Origin: Pararhizobium sp.
GTDB taxonomy: Bacteria; Pseudomonadota; Alphaproteobacteria; Rhizobiales; Rhizobiaceae
NCBI GenBank assembly: GCA_030655075.1
Contig: JAURWE010000058.1
Coordinates: forward strand, 124,001 to 188,000
DNA length: 64,000 nucleotides
Direction: 5' to 3'
Part shown: positions 19,000-28,097 of the stretch, piece after piece
Position numbering within the stretch: position 1 is the stretch's first letter
Layout: each line of letters begins with the position of its first letter
Made by a program: the position numbers and the translations under genes
Notes under the pieces: model-generated
Databases searched by the model: none
The model's input: only the letters and a program-made list of their open reading frames with translations
Told to the model about the DNA's origin: nothing

Positions 19000-19788
19000 A
19001 TGGATCTGAACACGATGAAACTGCTGTCCACTCTTATCGCTGCCACGCTGGTGCACCTCGTCAGCTTCGCGCCCAGCCACGCCGAAACCAACCTGGAGCG
19101 CATCAAGACTGCCGGCGTCCTGAAGATCGGCACGGAAGGTACATACGCACCATTCACCTATCACGATGACGCCAACAAGCTGGTCGGCTTCGACGTCGAG
19201 ATCGGCCAGGAGATCGCAAAGCGCCTCGGTGTGACCGCTGAGTTTCTTGAAGGGAAATGGGACGGCTTGATCGCCGGCCTGGATGCCGACCGCTACGACA
19301 CCGTTATCAACCAGGTCGGCATTACCGACGAGCGCAAGCAGAAGTACGATTTCTCCGAACCCTACATTGCGTCGAAGGCTGTTCTGATCGTCAAGGGCGA
19401 CAACGCAGAAATCAAGGATTTTCCGAGCCTCAAGGGCAAGAAGGCAGCGCAGTCGCTGTCGAGCAATTTCGGCAAGATCGCCACGGAAAACGGCGCCGAA
19501 CTCGTGGGAACGGATGGCTTCGACCAGTCAATCCAGCTGGTTTTGACCGGCCGCGCCGATGCGACAATCAACGACAGCCTGTCCTTCCTTGATTTCAAGA
19601 AACACAAGCCCGATGCGGACGTGAAGATCGCCGCCGAACAGGCCGATGCCGACTACTCCGGCGTCATCATCCGCAAGGGCGAACCGGACCTGCTGGCCGC
19701 CATCAACAAGGCCCTTGCCGAAATCAAGTCGGACGGCACATACGACACGATCTCGCAGAAATATTTCGGCGCCGACGTTTCGAAATAA
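19000..19788 (+). CDS. Cystine-type amino-acid ABC transporter, periplasmic binding protein
   Basis: This roughly 262-aa family 3 solute-binding protein has a signal peptide (LLSTLIAATLVHLVSFAPSH-A). The mature part reads KIGTEGTYAPFTYHDDANKL, GKWDGLIAGLDADRYDTVIN and DERKQKYDFSEPY, and closely resembles E. coli FliY/TcyJ, a cystine binder, down to the C-terminal KYFGADVSK. Either ATG 19000 or ATG 19015 may be the start; both give the same secreted protein. It is followed by permease and ATPase genes. Confidence 0.88.
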   Translation: MDLNTMKLLSTLIAATLVHLVSFAPSHAETNLERIKTAGVLKIGTEGTYAPFTYHDDANKLVGFDVEIGQEIAKRLGVTAEFLEGKWDGLIAGLDADRYDTVINQVGITDERKQKYDFSEPYIASKAVLIVKGDNAEIKDFPSLKGKKAAQSLSSNFGKIATENGAELVGTDGFDQSIQLVLTGRADATINDSLSFLDFKKHKPDADVKIAAEQADADYSGVIIRKGEPDLLAAINKALAEIKSDGTYDTISQKYFGADVSK

Positions 19789-19877
19789 TCCAATAGACAG
19801 GGATACTTCCCTAACTGGCTGCTGGTCCGCTCTGGTAAAAACCGGAGCGGACCAATGCATGTGAAAGGCCGCCACCC

Positions 19878-20558
19878 GTGCCCCATTGGCTTCAACTCAT
19901 GCTGGATTCGCTCCAGCCGCTCCTGTGGGCCGGTCTGGTTTTCACCATTCCGCTCACGCTTCTCTCTTTTACATTCGGTCTCGCCCTTGGCCTCGCCGTC
20001 GCCATCACCCGCCTCTTTGGTCCCAAGCCACTGGTGGCCATAGCCCGATTCTACGTCTGGGTCATTCGCGGCACGCCGTTGCTGGTCCAGCTTTTCGTGA
20101 TCTTTTATGGCCTGCCGAGCCTCGGCATTCTGCTCGATGCCTTCCCTGCAGCCCTGATCGGCTTCACGCTCAACATCGGCGCCTATACGTCCGAGATCAT
20201 CCGCGCCGTGATTTCCTCGGTGCCGCGCGGCCAGTGGGAAGCTGCCTATTCGATCGGTATGTCGTGGCGTCAGGCCATGCAGCGCACGATCCTGCCGCAG
20301 GCAGCCCGTGTCGCCGTCCCGCCTTTGTCCAACACCTTCATTTCGCTGGTCAAGGATACATCGCTTGCCGCCGCCATCACCGTGCCGGAACTCTTTCAGG
20401 CAGCCCAGCGCATCGTCGCCACCAGCTACGAGCCGCTGATCCTCTATATCGAAGCGGCCCTGATTTATCTGGCGCTCAGTTCCGTCTTGTCCGCCATACA
20501 GGTTCGGCTTGAAAAACGATTTGCCCGTTATGGCGGCTTCCTGGAGGCGCGCACATGA
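19878..20558 (+). CDS. Amino-acid ABC transporter permease
   Basis: This 226-aa permease of the HisMQ type has about five membrane segments and the EAA loop EAAYSIGMSWRQAMQRTILP, which contacts the ATPase. GTPLLVQLFVIFYGLP is typical of polar amino-acid permeases such as YecS/TcyL. It starts at GTG (19878), and its stop overlaps the ATPase start by 4 nt (ATGA), which implies translational coupling. A single permease gene suggests a homodimeric channel. Confidence 0.9.
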   Translation: MPHWLQLMLDSLQPLLWAGLVFTIPLTLLSFTFGLALGLAVAITRLFGPKPLVAIARFYVWVIRGTPLLVQLFVIFYGLPSLGILLDAFPAALIGFTLNIGAYTSEIIRAVISSVPRGQWEAAYSIGMSWRQAMQRTILPQAARVAVPPLSNTFISLVKDTSLAAAITVPELFQAAQRIVATSYEPLILYIEAALIYLALSSVLSAIQVRLEKRFARYGGFLEART

Positions 20559-21316
20559 TCGACCTTTCCCACATTGAAAAACGCTTTGGCGACAATACGG
20601 TGCTGAAAGACGTCAGCGTTACCATCGCCGAAGGCACTGTGACGGCTCTGGTCGGACCCTCGGGCGGTGGCAAAAGCACGCTGCTGCGCTGCATCAACCT
20701 GCTCGAAGTGCCGACATCAGGAACCATCAGACTCGGCGAAGAGGAAATCAGCTTCACCCCCGGCCGCAAAACCGGCTGGCCGGCCATCCAGCGGCTGCGG
20801 CGCCAGACCGGCATGGTCTTCCAGAACTTCCAGCTTTTTCCGCACCAGACTGCCATCGAAAATGTCATGGAAAGTCTGGTGACTGTCCTTCGCTGGCCGA
20901 AGGAAAATGCCCGCGAGCGCGCGCTCGAACTGCTGCAGAAGGTCGGCATGGCCCACAAGGCCGATGCGTGGCCGGCGACACTCTCCGGTGGGCAGCAGCA
21001 ACGAGTCGCCATCGCCCGGGCGCTGGCCCCGTCGCCGCGTGTTCTCCTTTGCGACGAGCCGACCTCGGCGCTGGATCCGGAGCTCGCAGAAGAGGTCGTC
21101 GAGGTCCTAAGCCGTCTGGCGAAGGAAGGCACGACGATGATCATGGCCACCCACGACTTGCGGCTCGCCTCCCGCGTTGCTGATCAAGTCCTGTTTCTCG
21201 ATGGCGGCCTGATCGTCGAAAGCGGCGCACCCAAGGCGATCTTCCAGGCTCCCGAGCGCGAACGCACAAAGCGCTTCATCGCCTCGCTCAGCGCCGGAAG
21301 CAGCTACGACATCTGA
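20555..21316 (+). CDS. Amino-acid ABC transporter ATP-binding protein
   Basis: This 253-aa ATPase has Walker A GPSGGGKST near residue 33-41, a Q-loop in GMVFQNFQLFPHQ, the ABC signature LSGGQQQR, Walker B VLLCDEPTSALD and the switch His in MATHD. It resembles YecC/TcyN, the ATPase of the cystine system. A bidirectional terminator follows. Confidence 0.92.
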   Translation: MIDLSHIEKRFGDNTVLKDVSVTIAEGTVTALVGPSGGGKSTLLRCINLLEVPTSGTIRLGEEEISFTPGRKTGWPAIQRLRRQTGMVFQNFQLFPHQTAIENVMESLVTVLRWPKENARERALELLQKVGMAHKADAWPATLSGGQQQRVAIARALAPSPRVLLCDEPTSALDPELAEEVVEVLSRLAKEGTTMIMATHDLRLASRVADQVLFLDGGLIVESGAPKAIFQAPERERTKRFIASLSAGSSYDI

Positions 21317-21322
21317 CATAAG

Positions 21323-21350
21323 AAGGCGGCCCCCTCGGAAGCCGCCTTTT
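21323..21350. terminator. Bidirectional terminator between the ABC operon and pyc
   Basis: AAGGCGGC and GCCGCCTT form an 8-bp stem around a 10-nt loop, with TTTT on the plus strand and TTCTT on the minus strand. It sits between two convergent genes and can serve both. Confidence 0.85.
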
Positions 21351-21371
21351 AAATGTTTCGGAACGGCCGGA

Positions 21372-24300
21372 TCAGCCAAAAACGATCAGCAGATCCTTGG
21401 CATCGATCTGGTCGCCGGTACGAACAAGAACTTCGGAAATCGTCCCGTCCTTCTCCGCATGAAGTGCCGTTTCCATCTTCATCGCCTCGATCGACAGCAA
21501 GACGTCACCCGCCTTGACAGGCTGACCGGCCGAAACGGCGACGGTCGAGATGACACCCGGCATCGGCGCACCGAGATGACCGGCATTGCCCGCCTCTGCC
21601 TTGCGGCGCACGGCGCTGGAAGCGCCACGGTTGCGGTCCGGAACCTTGATCGGCCGCGGCTGGCCGTTGATCTCGAAGAAGACCTTGACCATGCCTTTTT
21701 CATCGACTTCCGCCTGCGCCTGGTTGAGCACGACCAGCGTCTTGCCTTTCTCGATATCGGCAAACAGCTCCTCACCGGAACCGAGCCCGTAGAAATAGGC
21801 CGGTGTCGGCAGCACGCTGACCGGGCCGTAGGTATCGGCAGCCAGCGCATAGTCGGTGAACACTTTCGGGTACATCAGATAGGACGCGAACTCGAAATCG
21901 CTGACGGACCGTTCCAGCTTGGTCTCGATCTCCTTGCGTTCGGCATCGAGGTCTGCCGGTGCCAGCAGCGACCCAGGGCGAACTGTGTAGGGCTTTTCGC
22001 CTTTCAACACCTTCTTCTGAAGCGCTTCCGGCCATCCGCCAGGAGGCTGGCCAAGATCGCCCTTGAGCATCGAAACGACCGAGTCCGGGAAGGAGACGTC
22101 CTTATCCGGATTGATGACATCGGCAACGGTCAGGTCTTGGCTCACCATCATCAGCGCCATGTCGCCGACAACCTTGGAGGACGGCGTCACCTTGACGATA
22201 TCCCCGAACATCTGGTTTGCGTCGGCATAGGTCTGGGCCACCTGGTGCCAGCGCGTTTCCAAACCGAGCGAGCGGGCCTGCTCCTTGAGATTGGTGAACT
22301 GGCCGCCGGGCATTTCGTGCAGGTAGACTTCCGAGGCCGGGCCCTTGAGATCGCTTTCGAAGGCCGAATACTGGTGGCGTACGGCCTCCCAGTAGAACGA
22401 GATGCGCCGGATCCATTCCGGATCGAGATCCGGATCGCGCTCCGTGCCGCGCAACGCTTCGACGATCGAGCCAAGGCAAGGCTGCGATGTGTTGCCGGAA
22501 AGCGCATCCATGGCCGCATCGACCACATCGGCGCCCGATTCCACCGCCGCCAGAACCGTGGCCGCAGCGATACCCGATGTGTCGTGCGTGTGGAAATGGA
22601 TCGGCAGATCCGTGGCTTCGCGCAGTGCCTTGAACAGCACCCGCGCTGCGGCCGGCTTCAGAAGGCCGGCCATGTCCTTGACGGCAATGATATGCGCACC
22701 AGCCTTGTCGAGCTCGGCGGCAAGCGCGGTGTAGTACTTCAGATCGTATTTCGGACGGGCGGAATTGAGAATGTCACCCGTGTAGCAGATGGCAGCTTCG
22801 CAAAGCTTGTTCTCTTCGGCCACCGCATCCATCGATACACGCATGTTCTCGACCCAGTTCAGGCAGTCGAAGACGCGAAACAGATCGATGCCGCCGGCAG
22901 CTGCCTGCCGGACGAAGTATTTCACGACATTGTCAGGATAGTTTTTGTAGCCGACGCCATTGGCGCCGCGCAGCAGCATTTGCAGCAAGAGATTCGGCGC
23001 ATCTTCGCGCACCTTGGCCAGACGCTCCCAGGGATCCTCGGTGAGGAAGCGCATCGAAACGTCGAAGGTCGCCCCACCCCAGCATTCCAGCGAGAACAGG
23101 TTTGGCAGCGCCCGCGCATAGGTGCCGGCAATTCGGGCGATGTCGTAGGTCCGCATGCGGGTGGCAAGCAGCGACTGGTGACCGTCGCGCATGGTCGTGT
23201 CGGTGATCAGAATGCGGTTCTGCGCCCGCACCCACTCGCCGAATTTCTTCGGGCCCAGCTCATCGAGCAGCTGCTTCGTGCCCGGCTTGATATCGCCGGG
23301 CGTGAACGGCACCACCGGCTCGGCGATTTCCGCCGACGGCTTTGGCCGGCCCTTGGCCTCCGGATGGCCGTTGACGGTGACATCGGCCAGATAGGTCAGA
23401 AGCTTGGTGGCACGGTCCTGGCGCTTGACCTGCTGGAACAGCTCCGGCGTCGTGTCGATGAACCGGGTCGTATAGGTGTTGTCCTTGAACTTCTCGTGCG
23501 TGATGATCGCTTCGAGGAAGGTCAGGTTGGTGGCGACGCCGCGAATGCGGAACTCGCGCAACGCCCGGTGCATGCGGGCGATCGTCTCCTGCGGGCTTGG
23601 CGACCAGGCGGTCACCTTTTCCAGCAGCGGATCGTAGAAGCGGGTGATGACCGCGCCTGAATAGGCCGTGCCGCCATCGAGCCGGATACCGAAACCGGTC
23701 GCACCGCGATAGGCGGTGATGCGGCCATAATCCGGGATGAAGTTTTGCTCCGGATCTTCCGTGGTGATGCGGCACTGCAGCGCATGGCCGTTGAGCTTGA
23801 TGTCTTCCTGTTTCGGAACGCCGGATTCCGGCGTGCCGATGGCAAAGCCGTCGAGAATGTGGATCTGCGCCTTGACGATATCGATCCCGGTCACGACTTC
23901 GGTGACCGTGTGTTCCACCTGAATACGCGGATTGACTTCGATGAAGTAGAACTTGCCCGTATCCATATCCATCAGATACTCGACCGTGCCTGCGCCGATA
24001 TAGCTTGTCGCCTTGGCGATCCGGGTGGAATAGCTGGCCAGTTCCTGGCGCTGCTCTTCGGTCAGGTAAGGCGCCGGTGCGCGCTCGACGACCTTCTGGT
24101 TACGGCGCTGAACCGAACAGTCACGCTCGAACAGATGCACGACATTTCCGTGCGTGTCGCCCAGCACCTGGCTTTCGACATGTCGCGCCCGCTCGACCAG
24201 CTTCTCGAGATAGACCTCGTCCTTGCCGAAGGCGGCCATGGCTTCACGCTTGGCTTCGGTCACTTCCTTCGAAAGATCCTTGGGATCGCGAATGGCACGC

Positions 24301-24827
24301 ATACCGCGGCCACCGCCACCCCAGGAGGCTTTGAGCATGACCGGATAACCGATCTCCTCGGCCATTTTCGCCACGATGCTCATGTCGTCCGGCAAAGGCT
24401 CGGTGGCAGGCACGACCGGCACGCCGATCTCGATGGCGAGATTGCGGGCAGCGACTTTGTTGCCCAGCCGCCGCATCGTGTCGCCGGTCGGCCCGATGAA
24501 AATGATGCCGGCCGCCTTGCAGGCATCGACGAATTCCGGGCTTTCCGACAGCAGCCCGTAGCCCGGATGGATCGCATCGGCGCCGGACAGTTTGGCGACA
24601 CGGATCACTTCGTCGATCGACAGGTAACTCTCGATCGGCCCCAGATCGCGCGCCAGATGCGGCCCCCGGCCGACCTGGTAGGATTCATCCGCCTTGAAGC
24701 GATGGAGCGCCAGCTTGTCCTCTTCCGCCCAAATCGCAACCGTTTTTATTCCCAGTTCGTTGGCAGCGCGGAAGACGCGAATGGCAATTTCAGAACGGTT
24801 GGCGACAAGGATTTTCGATATGGACAA
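21372..24827 (-). CDS. pyc: Pyruvate carboxylase
   Basis: This 1151-aa, single-chain, biotin-dependent enzyme makes oxaloacetate from pyruvate and bicarbonate. Domains in order: biotin carboxylase with the ATP-grasp loop KASWGGGGRGMR (about residue 166), carboxyltransferase starting ILITDTTMRDGHQSLLA (about 540), the PYC/OADA allosteric linker region, and the C-terminal biotinyl domain with the biotinylated Lys in IEAMKMETAL (about 1116). The start codon is TTG: AGGAG lies 6 nt upstream of it, and the usual family N terminus (ISKILVANRSEIAIR) follows at once with no ATG nearby. Confidence 0.97.
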   Translation of the reverse strand: MSISKILVANRSEIAIRVFRAANELGIKTVAIWAEEDKLALHRFKADESYQVGRGPHLARDLGPIESYLSIDEVIRVAKLSGADAIHPGYGLLSESPEFVDACKAAGIIFIGPTGDTMRRLGNKVAARNLAIEIGVPVVPATEPLPDDMSIVAKMAEEIGYPVMLKASWGGGGRGMRAIRDPKDLSKEVTEAKREAMAAFGKDEVYLEKLVERARHVESQVLGDTHGNVVHLFERDCSVQRRNQKVVERAPAPYLTEEQRQELASYSTRIAKATSYIGAGTVEYLMDMDTGKFYFIEVNPRIQVEHTVTEVVTGIDIVKAQIHILDGFAIGTPESGVPKQEDIKLNGHALQCRITTEDPEQNFIPDYGRITAYRGATGFGIRLDGGTAYSGAVITRFYDPLLEKVTAWSPSPQETIARMHRALREFRIRGVATNLTFLEAIITHEKFKDNTYTTRFIDTTPELFQQVKRQDRATKLLTYLADVTVNGHPEAKGRPKPSAEIAEPVVPFTPGDIKPGTKQLLDELGPKKFGEWVRAQNRILITDTTMRDGHQSLLATRMRTYDIARIAGTYARALPNLFSLECWGGATFDVSMRFLTEDPWERLAKVREDAPNLLLQMLLRGANGVGYKNYPDNVVKYFVRQAAAGGIDLFRVFDCLNWVENMRVSMDAVAEENKLCEAAICYTGDILNSARPKYDLKYYTALAAELDKAGAHIIAVKDMAGLLKPAAARVLFKALREATDLPIHFHTHDTSGIAAATVLAAVESGADVVDAAMDALSGNTSQPCLGSIVEALRGTERDPDLDPEWIRRISFYWEAVRHQYSAFESDLKGPASEVYLHEMPGGQFTNLKEQARSLGLETRWHQVAQTYADANQMFGDIVKVTPSSKVVGDMALMMVSQDLTVADVINPDKDVSFPDSVVSMLKGDLGQPPGGWPEALQKKVLKGEKPYTVRPGSLLAPADLDAERKEIETKLERSVSDFEFASYLMYPKVFTDYALAADTYGPVSVLPTPAYFYGLGSGEELFADIEKGKTLVVLNQAQAEVDEKGMVKVFFEINGQPRPIKVPDRNRGASSAVRRKAEAGNAGHLGAPMPGVISTVAVSAGQPVKAGDVLLSIEAMKMETALHAEKDGTISEVLVRTGDQIDAKDLLIVFG

Positions 24828-24940
24828 CGCGGACTCCTAGAGTGACGGGAGGTGAATGTTGCAGTAGCGAATAAAATTAGTAGCGTCTTGCAGTGCAAAA
24901 TTCAAACTGAGAGTCGAGCCGCCGATATTCTTTCTTAGAG

Positions 24941-25681
24941 TTAGGAAATAAGACCCAGTCGAAAGGCCTTCGCCACCGCATGATGCCGGTTCTTTGCCTT
25001 CAGTTTTTCCTGGATGCCATTCATGTACCAGTCGACCGTATGGTTCGAAAGGTCGAGGACCCGGGCGATCTCATGCGAGGTCATACCGTCGGCCAGATAG
25101 TTGAGCGCTTCCATTTCCCGCCGCGTCAGTTGCACATCGACCGTCGACGACAGTTCTTCCGAAACGGTGGGATCCGTGAGAGCCAGCAGGCGCCAGAACA
25201 GTTTCTTGGCGATACCGTCGAAGAGGAGAATCTCGGCCGAACTCAGATTGACCACCCGGCCGCCGACCGTCATGTTGCCGAGCAGCCCTTTGCGGCCGTG
25301 GACGGGAAAAATATATCCGTCTTCAAGACCATGTGACCGGGCCTCGACCATCATGCGCTCCATGCGCTTGCGGTGAGGGTCGGAGCGAAACGCCACGATG
25401 GTGTCGCGCCAGCGAAACCCCCGCTGCGCATGGCCGAGGTAACGGATCGTCGGATCGATGATCACATACTTTTTCTGGATGTAGATATTCGGCCATTCCG
25501 GCGGCCAGCGGCCGGCCAGAAGAAGGCTGAGAGGATTCTCATTTGGCTTCGGCTGCCGGACGACGCCATAAAAATCGAACTTGTATTTGTCGAGAACACG
25601 CTCGAACTCGGCAATGATTTCGGTTCTGGTCTTCAAATCGTCGAGAAGGGCAATGAATTGAACAAGTAGGCTGGCGCTCAT
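24941..25681 (-). CDS. LuxR-type quorum-sensing regulator (no synthase nearby)
   Basis: This 246-aa protein has an N-terminal autoinducer-binding domain and a C-terminal LuxR helix-turn-helix (LTRREMEALNYLADGMTSHE, IARVLDLSNHTVDWYMNGI). Residues Trp63, Tyr67, Asp76-Pro77 and Trp91 have exactly the spacing of the acyl-homoserine-lactone-contacting Trp57, Tyr61, Asp70-Pro71 and Trp85 of TraR, and a Gly lies close to the position of TraR Gly113. The pocket therefore looks functional. No luxI-type gene is present in the window, so it may be a LuxR solo. It is divergent from ndvA with a 420-nt gap. Confidence 0.9.
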   Translation of the reverse strand: MSASLLVQFIALLDDLKTRTEIIAEFERVLDKYKFDFYGVVRQPKPNENPLSLLLAGRWPPEWPNIYIQKKYVIIDPTIRYLGHAQRGFRWRDTIVAFRSDPHRKRMERMMVEARSHGLEDGYIFPVHGRKGLLGNMTVGGRVVNLSSAEILLFDGIAKKLFWRLLALTDPTVSEELSSTVDVQLTRREMEALNYLADGMTSHEIARVLDLSNHTVDWYMNGIQEKLKAKNRHHAVAKAFRLGLIS

Positions 25682-26101
25682 AGAAATATTCCTTACCCAT
25701 TCTCTATAATCGAGAACGCATTTTGAATTTCTGCTTTCTCTAATGCATGCTGGCTGTCGCCCGGTAAAGATGCACGATTTGCTCTCCCCATGAAAACCAC
25801 TAAAATTTTAGGTAGTGACAGAAAAACTGCTGCGCTCCGCACCGCACGCGACGATGCGGGCATGGATCGACCCCGTCGTGTTCAAAGATCCCATCTGCGG
25901 CGCATCCATCGACCGTTGCTGCCGAAAAAAAACCTAGAAAAGCATGTTCAAGAGGAGGTTGTAACGAAAGATTACGGTCGTGATTTGAAAAGTGCTTGAC
26001 CCTTGCATAAGTTTTGCCTTTTCCGATAGTTATACCGCAATGCACATGCCGCTTGAAATCCAGTCCTGCGGCCCGAAGCGATCGACCCGAAAGGTCTCAT
26101 A
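25682..26101. other. 420-nt divergent region between the LuxR-type gene and ndvA
   Basis: No gene is supported here. A dyad TTCTC-N7-GAGAA at 25700-25716 lies 19 nt upstream of the luxR-type start, and could be an autoregulatory site; it does not match a classical lux box. A short open frame at 25790-25999 has no ribosome-binding site and no recognisable product. The promoters of both genes must be here. Confidence 0.5.
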
Positions 26102-27859
26102 GTGTCATTGTACCAAGTCTACTACAGAGCGCTCCAATATCTCTCTGCCTACAGGCTCAGAGTATCATCGATCGTTATGGCGAATATCGTTCTGGCGGTC
26201 ATCACAATCGCCGAACCGATCCTTTTCGGCCGCATCATTGATGCCATCTCGTCCAAGGGCGATGTCAGCAAAATGCTGATCATGTGGGCAGGCTTCGGCG
26301 TGTTCAACACCGTCGCCTATGTGCTCGTTGCGCGCGAGGCCGACAGGCTCGCCCACGGCCGCCGGGCTACGCTTTTGACGGAAGCGTTTGGCCGGATCAT
26401 TTCCATGCCGCTGTCGTGGCACAGCCAGCGTGGTACATCGAACGCCCTGCACACGCTTCTGCGCGCATGTGAAACCCTCTTCTCCCTGTGGCTCGAATTC
26501 ATGCGCCAGCACCTGGCAACTGCCGTGGCGCTCGCCCTGCTGATTCCGACGGCCTTCGCCATGGATGTTCGCCTGTCACTTGTTCTTCTGGTGCTTGGCG
26601 GCCTCTATCTGATCATCGGCAAGGTGGTGATGAACCGGACGAAGGACGGTCAGGCGTCGGTGGAAAATCACTATCACACAGTGTTTTCCCACGTGTCTGA
26701 TTCGATCAGCAACGTCTCCGTCGTTCACAGCTACAACCGCATTGAGGCTGAGACGCGCGAACTGAAGAAGTTCGCCGACAATTTGATTTCCGCGCAGCTT
26801 CCTGTTCTGGACTGGTGGGCGCTGGCCAGCGCCCTCAATCGCATGGCATCGACCATATCGATGATGGCCATTCTTGTGATCGGCACGGTGTTGGTGCAGA
26901 AAGGCGAACTGCGTGTTGGCGAAGTCATCGCCTTTATCGGCTTTGCCGGACTGCTGATCGGCCGTCTCGACCAGATGAAGGCCTTTGCCACGCAGATCTT
27001 TGAAGCCCGCGCAAAACTGGAAGACTTCTTCCAGCTCGAAGATTCCGTGCGCGAACGCGAGGAACCGCTCGATGCCGGCGAGTTGCACGACGTGCGGGGC
27101 GAGATCGAATTCCGCGACGTCTGCTTCGACTTTGCCAACGCCACACAGGGCGTTCGCAACGTCTCCTTCACCGTCAAGGCCGGCCAGACGGTCGCCATCG
27201 TCGGCCCCACCGGCGCCGGCAAGACGACGCTGGTCAACCTGCTGCAGCGGGTCTATGACCCGCGTGACGGCAAGATCCTGATCGACGGCGTCGATATCAG
27301 CACCGTCACGCGCAAGTCGCTGCGCCGTTCGATTGCCACCGTGTTTCAGGATGCCGGTCTGATGAACCGCTCGATCAGCGACAACATTAAGCTCGGACGC
27401 GAGGGGGCTACCTTCGACGAGGTCATCCAGGCTGCTGAAGCGGCGGCAGCCAACGATTTCATCATCAACCGCCAGAGTGGCTACGACACGCATGTCGGTG
27501 AGCGCGGCAACCGGCTCTCGGGCGGCGAGCGCCAGCGCATCGCGATTGCCCGCGCGATCCTGAAGAACTCACCCATTCTCGTTCTCGACGAAGCCACCAG
27601 CGCGCTCGACGTCGAAACCGAAAACCGGGTTAAGTCGGCCATCGATAATCTGCGGCGCGAGCGCACGACCTTCATCATCGCCCATCGCCTCTCGACGGTT
27701 CGCGAGGCCGACATGGTGATTTTCATGGATCACGGCCAGATTGCCGAGATGGGAAGCTTTTCTGATCTCAGCCACAGCAACGGCCGCTTCGCAGCCCTGC
27801 TGCGGGCAAGCGGCATCCTGACGGATGACGATGTCCGCATGAGCCATACAGCCGCCTGA
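26102..27859 (+). CDS. ndvA: Cyclic beta-1,2-glucan exporter (NdvA/ChvA)
   Basis: This 585-aa half-size ABC exporter moves cyclic beta-1,2-glucan from cytoplasm to periplasm, needed for hypo-osmotic adaptation and for root-nodule or crown-gall infection. The N-terminal six-helix membrane domain includes IVLAVITIAEPILFGRIIDA and RATLLTEAFGRIISMPLSWH, nearly as in known NdvA/ChvA. The ATPase domain has Walker A GPTGAGKTT (about residue 368), signature LSGGERQR (471) and Walker B ILVLDEATS (494). The start is GTG at 26102 with AAGG upstream. It converges on ndvB, as chvA and chvB do in Agrobacterium. Confidence 0.96.
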   Translation: MSLYQVYYRALQYLSAYRLRVSSIVMANIVLAVITIAEPILFGRIIDAISSKGDVSKMLIMWAGFGVFNTVAYVLVAREADRLAHGRRATLLTEAFGRIISMPLSWHSQRGTSNALHTLLRACETLFSLWLEFMRQHLATAVALALLIPTAFAMDVRLSLVLLVLGGLYLIIGKVVMNRTKDGQASVENHYHTVFSHVSDSISNVSVVHSYNRIEAETRELKKFADNLISAQLPVLDWWALASALNRMASTISMMAILVIGTVLVQKGELRVGEVIAFIGFAGLLIGRLDQMKAFATQIFEARAKLEDFFQLEDSVREREEPLDAGELHDVRGEIEFRDVCFDFANATQGVRNVSFTVKAGQTVAIVGPTGAGKTTLVNLLQRVYDPRDGKILIDGVDISTVTRKSLRRSIATVFQDAGLMNRSISDNIKLGREGATFDEVIQAAEAAAANDFIINRQSGYDTHVGERGNRLSGGERQRIAIARAILKNSPILVLDEATSALDVETENRVKSAIDNLRRERTTFIIAHRLSTVREADMVIFMDHGQIAEMGSFSDLSHSNGRFAALLRASGILTDDDVRMSHTAA

Positions 27860-27882
27860 TCACCTCAAGACAACAGACAGAC

Positions 27883-27912
27883 AAGCCCCGGTCGAAAGAT
27901 CCGGGGCTTTCT
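27883..27912 (+). terminator. Rho-independent terminator of ndvA
   Basis: AAGCCCCGG-TCGAAAGAT-CCGGGGCTT is followed by TTCTTG. The 9-bp stem lies 23 nt after the ndvA stop. About 185 nt of sequence without recognisable features separates it from the convergent end of ndvB. Confidence 0.85.
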
Positions 27913-28097
27913 TGAGTCTGCGTGGGATTTGCTGTGGCCCGATCGGGATGGCTCGGGCATGGCGGCACCGGAGCGCGACACTGGCAATGCCTTCCGCGAG
28001 CCCTTGATCAAATGTAACGGAAAAAGCGATCGGCAGCCCGCTCACCTCGGACCCTTCAAGAAAAAGGCATGAGGCAAGATGTCATTGCCGGACAGAC

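Noticed and set aside
21459..23660. Plus-strand open frame of 733 codons opposite pyc
   Set aside because: It is a reverse-frame shadow of pyruvate carboxylase, His/Arg/Asp-rich, with no recognisable domain.
25700..25716. TTCTC-N7-GAGAA dyad as a lux box
   Set aside because: It is too short and differs from known lux/tra boxes, so I only note it as a possible autoregulatory site within the intergenic entry.
25790..25999. 69-codon open frame in the luxR-ndvA gap
   Set aside because: No ribosome-binding site and no recognisable product; more likely promoter and leader sequence.
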